A stretch of DNA of 64,000 nt, taken from contig CABZHQ010000002.1 in assembly GCA_902525585.1 (NCBI GenBank), forward strand, positions 1 to 64,000, written 5' to 3'. This DNA is from an uncultured Prochlorococcus sp. (GTDB lineage: Bacteria > Cyanobacteriota > Cyanobacteriia > PCC-6307 > Cyanobiaceae). The translations under genes were made by a program, and so were the position numbers. The notes beneath the pieces were generated by a model. It was not told where the DNA came from, did not search any database, and saw only the letters and a list, made by a program, of their open reading frames with translations. Of the stretch, positions 1-6,776 are shown in pieces. How positions within the stretch are numbered: position 1 is the stretch's first letter; every line of letters starts with the position of its first letter.

Positions 1-915
1 CTTATTAACTTTATTTCTATTTTTTTCTATGGATTTACTTCGAGATTCCAAAAATTGACTATAAGGAATGCCATTTGGCAGAGAATCATTATCTAATATT
101 TGGACATAATTAATAAGACGATCAATACCTCCTTCAAATTCATTTATATCCAATTGCAAAGTAAAGTAATCTTCAAAGTTGTTTTCTAAAAAGGACTCAA
201 AATCTTTAGAAGTAATTAATCCCTGGAAATAAACGATATTGTTTTCATCATCAAATTTCACACCTAATACTATTTGAGGGGATTCTCCATATCCTCCAAT
301 TCTTATATAAGAGTTTTTTAAAAACTCTACATTTTCTTTTAATGAAAAGTCAGAAGGAACTTTATCTACTAGTTCATTAAGAATTCTTTCCCCGCCAGAT
401 AAATTGAATAATTTATTATCTTTAAGTGATTGACTAATATTATCTAAAGAAAGATCTTTTCCTTCTGAATACAACAAAAGGGCTGTTCTAAAAATCTCTT
501 GATGAATATCAATATAAAAAACATCAGGAGGTATAACCGTCATAACATCTTTTATAAAATCAGGATATTTCAAAATTGTTCCTATTATTGATTCCTCTAT
601 TTCCCTATTTTTTCCCAAAGCACCCATATTATCTAACCAACTCTTTATGGGTATAGAAATCTGATCGGATGTAATACCTGTAATAACAATTTGTATGGCA
701 AAGTTATTTAAATAGAGCAGGCCTTCAGAAAAATAATTTTTAATATTTAAATGTAAATCTGATTCTAATTTTCTTTCTTTAATAAGCTTTTTTAAAGCCA
801 ATAAAATCATCTCCTCCTTTGAAGCGTTATTAATAGAGTCCAATAAAACTGATCCTTCAGGAATAGAAAAAGCCTCTATATAATCATCTTTTGGTTTTTT
901 AGTTTTTATGCTCAT
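1..915 (-). CDS. DnaB-N-like domain protein, truncated by window edge
   Basis: The gene runs off the left edge; 305 residues are visible from an ATG at 915. Residues of about 100-185 match the N-terminal domain of replicative helicase DnaB: an EESIIGTIL start, then PDVFYIDIHQEIF, LLLYSEGKDLS and a GGERILNELVDKVPS end. About 95 residues precede that domain, longer than in housekeeping DnaB, and the sequence after it (SYIRIGGYGESPQIVLGVKF) does not look like the DnaB linker. No Walker A motif is reached before the edge. It overlaps the next gene by 4 bases (ATGA), so the two are probably co-transcribed. I infer a replication protein of the island rather than the chromosomal helicase. Domain match fairly sure, function open. 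Confidence 0.7.
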   Translation of the reverse strand, partial: MSIKTKKPKDDYIEAFSIPEGSVLLDSINNASKEEMILLALKKLIKERKLESDLHLNIKNYFSEGLLYLNNFAIQIVITGITSDQISIPIKSWLDNMGALGKNREIEESIIGTILKYPDFIKDVMTVIPPDVFYIDIHQEIFRTALLLYSEGKDLSLDNISQSLKDNKLFNLSGGERILNELVDKVPSDFSLKENVEFLKNSYIRIGGYGESPQIVLGVKFDDENNIVYFQGLITSKDFESFLENNFEDYFTLQLDINEFEGGIDRLINYVQILDNDSLPNGIPYSQFLESRSKSIEKNRNKVNK

Positions 916-2207
916 GATCTTATGAATTCATTAATAAGAGTTTTTATTAAGTAATTATCTTTTGAATAAATAATTTTTTTAAGTAAAGACAAAACATTAT
1001 CTAAAGTCTTTGGATCTTTTTTTAAATTCTCAAAGTCTGGGTAATTTTTTAACTCAATAGCTGTTTTTAAGACAATATCTTCTATTAACAAGTTTTCCTT
1101 GAGCAGTTTACTAACCCAACTCTGTTTATGGCCACACTTTTCAGCGATCTTTCTTTGTGAAAGTCCTTTGGCATATAAAATCCAACATAACTTTCTATTT
1201 GGATCTTTATCCCACTTTTTTTGTTCTTTGTTTAGAACTTCTTTTATTACACTTCTAGCAGATGTATTTATTGTGTAATTGATAAAATTAATATTTTTTG
1301 AATCGTATTCTGAGTCTAAATTATTATCTTCCGAACTAGAATTTAGTTCTTCCCTGTAAGGTAAAGAATCTTTTAATTTTATAGATGGAGACATGTAACT
1401 TCTTACTGCTTTATCTATAAGCAGAAGATTATCAAAATTTTTTTGCTTAGGTATTAGTGAATTCAAGAAGTTTGAATCTGGTTCCCAACCAATAATTCTT
1501 CCCGTTTTCTCTTTATATTTTAATTTCGCTTTTGAATAACTATCGGTATATGACTTATGAAGAGTTTCCACTTGTTCTAAGGTCATGATATCTGAATCAT
1601 ATCTATTCCAAGCCTCTTTGACTCTTTTTAGACTTGTATTATTTAGCAATGCCCAGGGTGTTATTAGAAAAAGACCACAACTTCTGAAATAAGATTTAAG
1701 TTCAGAATCAGATTTAACATTAATTGCTATCCATGTATTAATTTTTGCAATGGAATCATTAAAATTAAAGATAATTCTTGCAGTAAGAGGTCTTATATTT
1801 TTTTCTGGTATTTTAGATATATTTTTCCAAGTAAATGGAAACCTTAGAAATCCAGACCCTTGATTATTTTTTCTTATTTTTAAAAAATCACTTCCTTTAT
1901 CATCAAGGACACAGATCAACATACTAAACAAATCTATCTCATCATTATTTTTTCTCTCTTTTAAATAAAGATAATTAATCTCTTTATATATCCCATGACT
2001 AACCCTGCAGCGAAGAGAAGCCAGAGGTTTTATTGAATTATTCAATTTTTTACTTAAAGAAAATAATTTTTTATCTGTTTGATCTGATATTTCATCAAAC
2101 TTAATAGAATTTTCCTCTAAAAATTCTAAACAAACTTTACTAAATCTCCTTACTACACTTTTTTTTGAAGAATTTATTACCCAAAAATTAGTATATGAAC
2201 TATCCAA
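912..2207 (-). CDS. Island protein with C-terminal helix-turn-helix
   Basis: 431 residues. I do not recognise the family. Residues of about 335-370 (RKLCWILYAKGLSQRKIAEKCG, then HKQSWVSKLLKE) look like a sigma-70 region 4 or ParB-type helix-turn-helix with a typical recognition helix. The rest is lysine- and asparagine-rich without a recognisable enzyme motif; about 280-315 is acidic and serine-rich, probably a linker. It lies directly upstream of the DnaB-N-like gene with a 4-base overlap and diverges from the peptidase gene across 126 bases. A DNA-binding regulator or replication initiator of the mobile element is the best inference; nothing shows which. Confidence 0.65.
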   Translation of the reverse strand: MDSSYTNFWVINSSKKSVVRRFSKVCLEFLEENSIKFDEISDQTDKKLFSLSKKLNNSIKPLASLRCRVSHGIYKEINYLYLKERKNNDEIDLFSMLICVLDDKGSDFLKIRKNNQGSGFLRFPFTWKNISKIPEKNIRPLTARIIFNFNDSIAKINTWIAINVKSDSELKSYFRSCGLFLITPWALLNNTSLKRVKEAWNRYDSDIMTLEQVETLHKSYTDSYSKAKLKYKEKTGRIIGWEPDSNFLNSLIPKQKNFDNLLLIDKAVRSYMSPSIKLKDSLPYREELNSSSEDNNLDSEYDSKNINFINYTINTSARSVIKEVLNKEQKKWDKDPNRKLCWILYAKGLSQRKIAEKCGHKQSWVSKLLKENLLIEDIVLKTAIELKNYPDFENLKKDPKTLDNVLSLLKKIIYSKDNYLIKTLINEFIRS

Positions 2208-2333
2208 AAGGCTGTAATTGATTTTTAAAATTATACCTAAATTCTTAAAATTTAAAATTTAAGTTTAAATATAATTTGGAATCATTAGCAATTTATTGAA
2301 ACTATATATTTCTCACAAATTATTTTTATACAA

Positions 2334-3272
2334 ATGCATGATTTATTAAATCTTTCTACTCTCTTTATTTCTTTGATAAGCCTTATTACTCTATTAATTT
2401 TTATTGGAAAAAAAATTAGAAATAATTCTCAATTATTTATGCCAAAAGAATATAAAACTGTAAAAAGAATTGTTAATAAAATTTCTAAGAAAAATGATCT
2501 TGGTGATTATCCTTTTACTTTTTCAATAACTGCAGGTTCAAGAGGTACTTGGATTGCTAAATCTTTAGGTTTATCAACAAAAAATGAATCATGCCTTCAT
2601 TTAAAACACGTTAATCCTTTTATTAAATATAAAGGTAAGCTATCTTATGAAATTAATGAAGCAATAAGACAAGCATATCTTTTAGATAATGTAGAAGCTT
2701 GTGCATATCCAAATGGATATATTCAAATTAGTAGGTCGAGTTTTAAGTGTAATGAAAATTTTGAAGATTATCTGGCTTTTGTAATAGGACATGAAATTAG
2801 CCATGTACTTAATGAAGATAGTTTTAATAATTCATTGAAGGTAAGCAAAGAAGGTAAAAAACTAAAAACAAAAAAGAAAATGGAACTTGGTTTTGAAGTT
2901 TCTAGAGATTCTGAAAGAGAGGCTGATATCTGCTCAGCAAAAATGTTGATAAATGCTGGATATTCAACATCTATACCAATAAAAGCACATGATTTTATTT
3001 CAAAAAAAATTGGTTATGGGTATGAAACCGAAAAAAAAAGTACCCATCCTGGATATGAAGAAAGAAGAAATAACCTAATAGATTTTATTTTTAAAAATTA
3101 TCCAGATTCTTCAGAAAACAAAGGATATACAAAAGGGAGTTGGAAATATGACCGGAAAGAAAATACTCTTACATACAAGATAAAAGAAAGGTATTCTCCG
3201 CCTAAAGAAGAGAATTTAAAAGCAGCAACCAACCTTGCAAAAGCTTTTGAAGGGGAAGTAATAAAAAATTGA
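2334..3272 (+). CDS. Membrane-anchored M48-like zinc metallopeptidase
   Basis: 312 residues. One hydrophobic segment at residues 7-26 should anchor it in the membrane. The zinc site HEISH is at 153-157, and a glutamate/aspartate pair in EREAD (194-198) supplies the third-ligand motif of M48 peptidases (Ste24/HtpX/BepA-like). The rest is lysine-rich and lacks the further membrane spans of HtpX. It converges on the next gene with a 3-base gap and sits inside the recombinase-bearing island, so it is probably cargo. Substrate unknown; protease activity is inferred from the motifs. Confidence 0.8.
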   Translation: MHDLLNLSTLFISLISLITLLIFIGKKIRNNSQLFMPKEYKTVKRIVNKISKKNDLGDYPFTFSITAGSRGTWIAKSLGLSTKNESCLHLKHVNPFIKYKGKLSYEINEAIRQAYLLDNVEACAYPNGYIQISRSSFKCNENFEDYLAFVIGHEISHVLNEDSFNNSLKVSKEGKKLKTKKKMELGFEVSRDSEREADICSAKMLINAGYSTSIPIKAHDFISKKIGYGYETEKKSTHPGYEERRNNLIDFIFKNYPDSSENKGYTKGSWKYDRKENTLTYKIKERYSPPKEENLKAATNLAKAFEGEVIKN

Positions 3273-3275
3273 TAC

Positions 3276-3623
3276 TTAAAAAGTCTTTCTCCTTTTAGAT
3301 ACTTGATTTGGCTTAATTACGAGATTCGCAATTTCTTTATAGCAACCCAAGCTCACTCCATATTGTTTATCAGCCTCTGATTTAACTGCTAGCCGTTGAT
3401 ATTGAGTCAATAACCATGCCACCATTTCTTTATTATCATGATTATCGAATCCTTTAGATAGTTCTTTATTAGCCCAAACCACATCCATATTGGCTGATCT
3501 TCTTGTTAAACCGTAGTCTCTCATTAAATATTGAATTGTTTCACCCGTCCCCCAACCATCTTGGAGGCGTGAAAGTGCTGAAATTCTTCTTTTTTTTCTT
3601 TCTTCTCTAGTCACTCTTGCCAT
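3276..3623 (-). CDS. Small basic protein, possible DNA-binding
   Basis: 115 residues, no confident family. It begins with a very basic stretch (REERKKRR). Residues of about 14-55 contain a plausible helix-turn-helix (TGETIQYLMRDYGLTRRSANMDV) recalling phage small-terminase or regulator folds. The C-terminal end is again basic. It lies 85 bases downstream of the recombinase gene on the same strand, the usual position of an excisionase or element regulator. That role is inferred from position and charge only. Confidence 0.6.
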   Translation of the reverse strand: MARVTREERKKRRISALSRLQDGWGTGETIQYLMRDYGLTRRSANMDVVWANKELSKGFDNHDNKEMVAWLLTQYQRLAVKSEADKQYGVSLGCYKEIANLVIKPNQVSKRRKTF

Positions 3624-3708
3624 AAGAAAAGAAAACCCGCATGTCTATATTCTAAGAACTAAGGTTTTAAATATCTAAATCTTGTTATTTGTTTTTTTGA
3701 TCCCAATT

Positions 3709-4923
3709 TTATTTATTTAACTTTTTAGATGCTTTAATTGCATCAACTTGATCATAAGTACTGTTGTATATCCTGAAATGGGTATTGATATCATGACCAA
3801 GACTTTTACTTGCAGCCCTTGCATCAATATCTGCATGAATACTTCTTATACCCCAATGATGTCTAACTGAGGTTAACTGTAAATTGTCTATTCCTAATTC
3901 TCTAGCTCTAGGTTTTAAGTACCTAAGCCACTGATTTCCTAGATATTTTACTTGAGATGGACTGTAACTATTTAAGTCAAAGGAATATGGTCTTTCAATA
4001 TTTTCAAGTTCCCACTTTTCGGCAAGTTCCTTAGTAAGTGCGATTGGATATTTAAGATGCATTGCTTTTTTAGCTTTTGGAATATTAACAGAAGTAGCAG
4101 TTCCGCTAGCGATATCAGGCACTAGTGAAAAAGTTTCTCCTGATCTTGTACCGTAAACATATTGTGCAGCGGTCAACCATCCCCATTTCTTATTATCTCT
4201 AACCATATCTATAAGTTGAACAAATTTATGTTCATCAATAGGTGACTTAGTTTTTGGAATATAACTCCCAACAAATTTATCAATTTTATCTAAATTTTCT
4301 ATTCCATTTAAAAGTCCAAGTTTTTTATAGAATTGACAAAGTTTTCTTCTTTTATCCGACTCGGGATGAGAATCATACTGTATAGAATCTAATAATAATT
4401 CAAGAGTAAGAACTGCGTTTTGAGGAAGTTTCTTTAAGTAATTAGCTTGTAAATTCCAGGTTCTTTGCTTTATTTCTTTATTTCTATCTTTATCCTTCCA
4501 GTACTCTATTTCTAGTTTTGAGATACCCTCTGCAACGGTAATACCTCCACCTGAGATTTCTACTTTTGGCGCATCCCATAAAAGTTCCTCAGGGATAAAT
4601 CCATTTTTTTTTATGTATTCCATCAGTTGCAAAATTCTTGCTTCAGCTGAAACTAAATTAGAAATATCAGTAGACAATCTAAGTGGAATCTTCCTATCTT
4701 TTCTGGCCCCTTTGCTATCTGTGAAAGTTCCCCTGATGTATAAATAGTTTTGTTTAGATAATATTCGTGCTTTTATACTTCTTTCTTTGAATTTCTCATT
4801 CAATTCTTCTATCTTTTTCTTCAATAGTTCCGAATCTGGTTCCGAATTTCCCACTGCATCAACATCACCTAAGGTATTAACACCAGACTTTCTTTTGTTA
4901 ATATTTGCTGATTTTTTACTCAT
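3709..4923 (-). CDS. Tyrosine recombinase (tRNA-Ser island integrase)
   Basis: 404 residues. The C-terminal half carries the tyrosine recombinase catalytic residues: Arg260 in YGTRSGE, Arg354 in TSVRHHWG, His377 in SLGHD and the nucleophile Tyr386 in FRIYNST, nine residues after the histidine as usual. The position normally held by the box II histidine (HxxR) is Thr351. Residues 1-130 are a basic, coiled N-terminal region likely to bind arm sites. The start codon is 187 bases from the 5' end of tRNA-Ser and the gene reads away from it. This matches Prochlorococcus tycheposon integrases as I know them. Two pairs of GTTCCGAAT repeats lie in and just upstream of its first codons and could serve autoregulation or recombinase binding. 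Confidence 0.9.
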   Translation of the reverse strand: MSKKSANINKRKSGVNTLGDVDAVGNSEPDSELLKKKIEELNEKFKERSIKARILSKQNYLYIRGTFTDSKGARKDRKIPLRLSTDISNLVSAEARILQLMEYIKKNGFIPEELLWDAPKVEISGGGITVAEGISKLEIEYWKDKDRNKEIKQRTWNLQANYLKKLPQNAVLTLELLLDSIQYDSHPESDKRRKLCQFYKKLGLLNGIENLDKIDKFVGSYIPKTKSPIDEHKFVQLIDMVRDNKKWGWLTAAQYVYGTRSGETFSLVPDIASGTATSVNIPKAKKAMHLKYPIALTKELAEKWELENIERPYSFDLNSYSPSQVKYLGNQWLRYLKPRARELGIDNLQLTSVRHHWGIRSIHADIDARAASKSLGHDINTHFRIYNSTYDQVDAIKASKKLNK

Positions 4924-4960
4924 TTAACAAGAAAAGAGGAGTTCCGAATAAGTTCCGAAT
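4827..4960. repeat. Four GTTCCGAAT repeats at the recombinase start
   Basis: Exact copies of GTTCCGAAT start at 4827, 4839, 4941 and 4952, all in the same orientation. They form two pairs with internal spacing of 12 and 11 bases. The first pair is inside the recombinase coding region, the second just upstream of its start. Repetition across coding and non-coding sequence suggests a protein-binding role, either recombinase arm sites or an autoregulatory operator. Confidence 0.65.
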
Positions 4961-4970
4961 TTATGCCCTT

Positions 4971-4988
4971 AAATGTCCCAAAATGTCC
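4971..4988. repeat. Tandem AAATGTCC motif pair
   Basis: AAATGTCC occurs at 4971-4978 and 4981-4988, a 10-base spacing, with a degenerate ATGTC at 4994. It lies between the recombinase start and tRNA-Ser. It may be part of the same binding-site region; it is too short to be sure. Confidence 0.4.
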
Positions 4989-5109
4989 AGTATATGTCAA
5001 GGTTTATGAAATAATTAAAAATTTAAAAATCTTCGGCAATAAGGCTTATTGTAGGCTGTCACTTCCCTTTGCTATACTGTTTAGGTGGCTAAAACTGAAT
5101 AGTCCCTTA

Positions 5110-5196
5110 GGAGGGGTGGTCGAGTGGTTTAAGGCTCTAGTCTTGAAAACTAGCGTGTCTGCAAGGGCACCGTGGGTTCGAATCCCACCCCCTCCG
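5110..5196 (+). tRNA. tRNA-Ser (anticodon UGA)
   Basis: An 87-base cloverleaf. The acceptor stem GGAGGGG pairs with CCCCTCC and the discriminator is G. The anticodon arm is CTAGT-CTTGAAA-ACTAG, giving anticodon TGA. A long class II variable arm follows (CGTGTCTGCAAGGGCACC), then the T arm GTGGG-TTCGAAT-CCCAC. CCA is not encoded. It is complete and should be functional, decoding UCA. Its 3' end is the core repeated at 6447 and 11509, so it serves as the integration target of the island. Confidence 0.97.
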
Positions 5197-5197
5197 T
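5182..5197 (+). repeat. Attachment core in tRNA-Ser 3' end (att copy 1)
   Basis: ATCCCACCCCCTCCGT spans the end of the T arm, the acceptor 3' strand, the discriminator and one base beyond. The same 16 bases recur at 6447-6462, and the last 12 recur at 11509-11520. Integration of tyrosine-recombinase elements into tRNA 3' ends produces exactly this pattern. Confidence 0.85.
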
Positions 5198-5208
5198 ACC
5201 AAGACATA

Positions 5209-5338
5209 TTCTCAGGAGTTCTCATAACTTCTCATATGTTCTCAAAATTATTTTAAAGCTTCCGAAAAGAAGATATATCCAGAATTAAACTTAACTTAGC
5301 CTTCTCATACTTTCTCATTCATACTCATATTTTCTCTT
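5209..5338 (+). repeat. Two four-copy arrays of TTCTCAT spaced 10 bp
   Basis: Array 1 has TTCTCA at 5209, 5219, 5229 and 5239. Array 2 has TTCTCAT at 5302 and 5312, then one-mismatch copies at 5322 (TACTCAT) and 5332 (TTCTCTT). Every step inside an array is exactly 10 bases, about one helical turn, so a protein would meet all copies on one DNA face. The first array begins 13 bases after the tRNA. Likely a cooperative binding region such as integrase or excisionase arm sites. Confidence 0.7.
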
Positions 5339-5344
5339 CATTTT

Positions 5345-5385
5345 GGTAGGGGAAATGGTAGGGGTTTTGTTGTAATTGGTAGGGG
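5345..5385 (+). repeat. Three GGTAGGGG repeats
   Basis: GGTAGGGG at 5345-5352, 5357-5364 and 5378-5385. The motif stands out in this AT-rich genome and recurs twice at the opposite end of the mini-element (6360, 6372) with the same 12-base step. Function unknown; terminal location suggests recombination or regulation. Confidence 0.65.
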
Positions 5386-5447
5386 TACGAGTTCAGTTTT
5401 GAAATTCGATCTAAAATATATGGTAATAAGTTCTTTTTTGTGAAGAG

Positions 5448-6320
5448 ATGGATAAATCTGATTTTGATGAATATGGTGTTCAAAGAGAAAATACTAAATT
5501 AGATAATTTTTTAAAAAGAGATTCAACCGAATATATGAGATTGCAGGGTTCCGAAAAAACTCTTTTTAAGGAAAGACAAAATACAGAAATGTATGAGATG
5601 AAATCTAACGGGGAATATAAAAGAAGAGATTATGATGGAACACTAGTCCTTACTACAAGAAGGCTTACTTTCTCACTTTATTCTCCACGAGGTAGGGCAT
5701 CAATACTTGCAATGACACCATTAATGGGTTCTGCAAATTACAGATACGGACTCAAAGAGAAAGATTATATTATTTTTTCATACCCAACATTTTTATTGCT
5801 TGGTAAATTCATCAATAAAGCTCCTGATAAATTTTTAGGAATACAACTTGCTGATGATATTCAATGGATAATTGAAGATGAAAAAGTTAAGTTTATAATG
5901 CCTGCAATGCAGGAAGAAACTATTAAAAATATAAATGACATTCTTAGCTTGGAACTAGATCAATTTATCTACAAAATGATGTTCGGTTTTAAAGATACCG
6001 AACTGTATCAAAAATGGGATGAGTTTGCTGAAACTCAGGATAAAGAAGTACTTCTAAATAATTTATTAAAAGAGAATAATCATTTTAAATTTAAAAGATC
6101 TTCTTTATTAAAGAAAATTTTGCAAGAAGGTGAAACCACAAGAAAATCAAAGGATGAGAAAGAAAATTTGAAAAGTCCAGAAAAATCAATTCCTAAATTT
6201 GAAAGTGAAAAAACTTTCAGTTATGCAGATGAGCTTGGGAAACTTATAGATTTAAAAGAAAAGGGATTACTTACTGATGAAGAATTTAGTGCCGCTAAGG
6301 CTAAACTTTTAAATTTGTGA
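5448..6320 (+). CDS. PH-like domain protein with C-terminal SHOCT motif
   Basis: 290 residues, no signal peptide or membrane span. Residues 30-150 look like a bacterial PH/GRAM-like fold, with the typical TLVLTTRRLTFSLYS strand pair at about 63-78. Residues of about 190-250 are charged and probably linker. The last 35 residues (YADELGKLIDLKEKGLLTDE, ending in AKAKLLNL) are a clear SHOCT motif, a short oligomerisation module often at protein C-termini. It is the only gene in the 1.27-kb mini-element, so probably cargo. No catalytic motif is visible and the function is unknown. Confidence 0.75.
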   Translation: MDKSDFDEYGVQRENTKLDNFLKRDSTEYMRLQGSEKTLFKERQNTEMYEMKSNGEYKRRDYDGTLVLTTRRLTFSLYSPRGRASILAMTPLMGSANYRYGLKEKDYIIFSYPTFLLLGKFINKAPDKFLGIQLADDIQWIIEDEKVKFIMPAMQEETIKNINDILSLELDQFIYKMMFGFKDTELYQKWDEFAETQDKEVLLNNLLKENNHFKFKRSSLLKKILQEGETTRKSKDEKENLKSPEKSIPKFESEKTFSYADELGKLIDLKEKGLLTDEEFSAAKAKLLNL

Positions 6321-6359
6321 AACGCTTACTTTTTGAATAAAAATCGAGAGTTAAAAAGT

Positions 6360-6421
6360 GGTAGGGGAAATGGTAGGGGAAATGAAAATCGAACTCAGAA
6401 ATCGTTCTCATCCCTTCTCAT
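6360..6421 (+). repeat. Right-end GGTAGGGG and TTCTCAT repeats
   Basis: GGTAGGGG at 6360-6367 and 6372-6379, then TTCTCAT at 6405-6411 and 6415-6421, again 12- and 10-base steps. The att copy follows 25 bases later. The two motif types therefore occur at both ends of the mini-element, both in plus-strand orientation. Confidence 0.7.
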
Positions 6422-6446
6422 AGCTTGTTATTTAGCATAAAAGCTG

Positions 6447-6462
6447 ATCCCACCCCCTCCGT
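6447..6462 (+). repeat. att copy 2 (tRNA-Ser 3' end remnant)
   Basis: ATCCCACCCCCTCCGT, identical to the end of tRNA-Ser. Flanking bases differ on both sides, so the identity is limited to the core. It separates the mini-element from the restriction module. Confidence 0.85.
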
Positions 6463-6549
6463 TCTAATTACGAATCAGGAAATATCAGATCTAGTCAGAG
6501 TATCCGAGAAAGACTGGTATCAGAAAGTATCCAGTAAAATAAGATATTC

Positions 6550-6591
6550 ACACAAACATATAATTCAGATTTATGAATTATATGTTTGTGT
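6550..6591. terminator. Perfect 18-bp hairpin, possible terminator or recombination structure
   Basis: Arms 6550-6567 and 6574-6591 are perfect reverse complements around a 6-base loop (GATTTA). T-rich sequence follows on the plus strand. It lies 88 bases inside the left end of the restriction module and overlaps the 18-base GT-rich repeat. On the minus strand it is about 185 bases past the end of the methylase gene. The stem is AT-rich and long, so a role other than termination is possible. Confidence 0.55.
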
Positions 6592-6600
6592 TTTGTTTGT
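6583..6600 (+). repeat. GT-rich direct repeat, left copy
   Basis: TGTTTGTGTTTTGTTTGT at 6583-6600 is identical to 11417-11434. It is low in complexity, but the identity and the placement just inside each end of the restriction module are notable. Confidence 0.55.
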
Positions 6601-6776
6601 GTTTTTTACTTATGTGTTTGTGTTTTTTTTTGATTTTCTATTCTTTATTCCCCACATCTCAAAGTAATTCTGACCCTTCTCCATCGGAGTATTCTTAACC
6701 CAAACTAACTTTTTTCATTATTTCTGTTGTATTTGAAAGAGCATAGGTTTGGTTGCAGAAATTACTCATAATTGAA

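Larger units (their letters stand above)
5198..6462. mobile_element. 1.27-kb mini-element between att copies, no recombinase of its own
   Basis: The interval is bounded by 16-bp att copies (5182-5197 and 6447-6462, repeat unit 1265 bp). It holds one gene (PH/SHOCT-like, 5448-6320). Both ends carry TTCTCAT and GGTAGGGG motifs. There is no integrase, so if mobile it must use one supplied in trans, for example the recombinase at 3709-4923. Boundaries follow directly from the repeats; mobility is inferred. Confidence 0.65.

Noticed and set aside
4963-5256. 97-codon open frame covering tRNA-Ser
   Set aside because: It reads straight through the tRNA gene and the att repeats; the protein has no recognisable pattern.
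5345-5385. CRISPR-like array of GGTAGGGG
   Set aside because: Units are 8 bases with spacers of 4-13 bases and no cas genes; far too short.
6425-6667. 80-codon plus-strand frame over att copy 2 and the hairpin
   Set aside because: It encodes the att core and a GT-rich low-complexity tail; not a credible protein.
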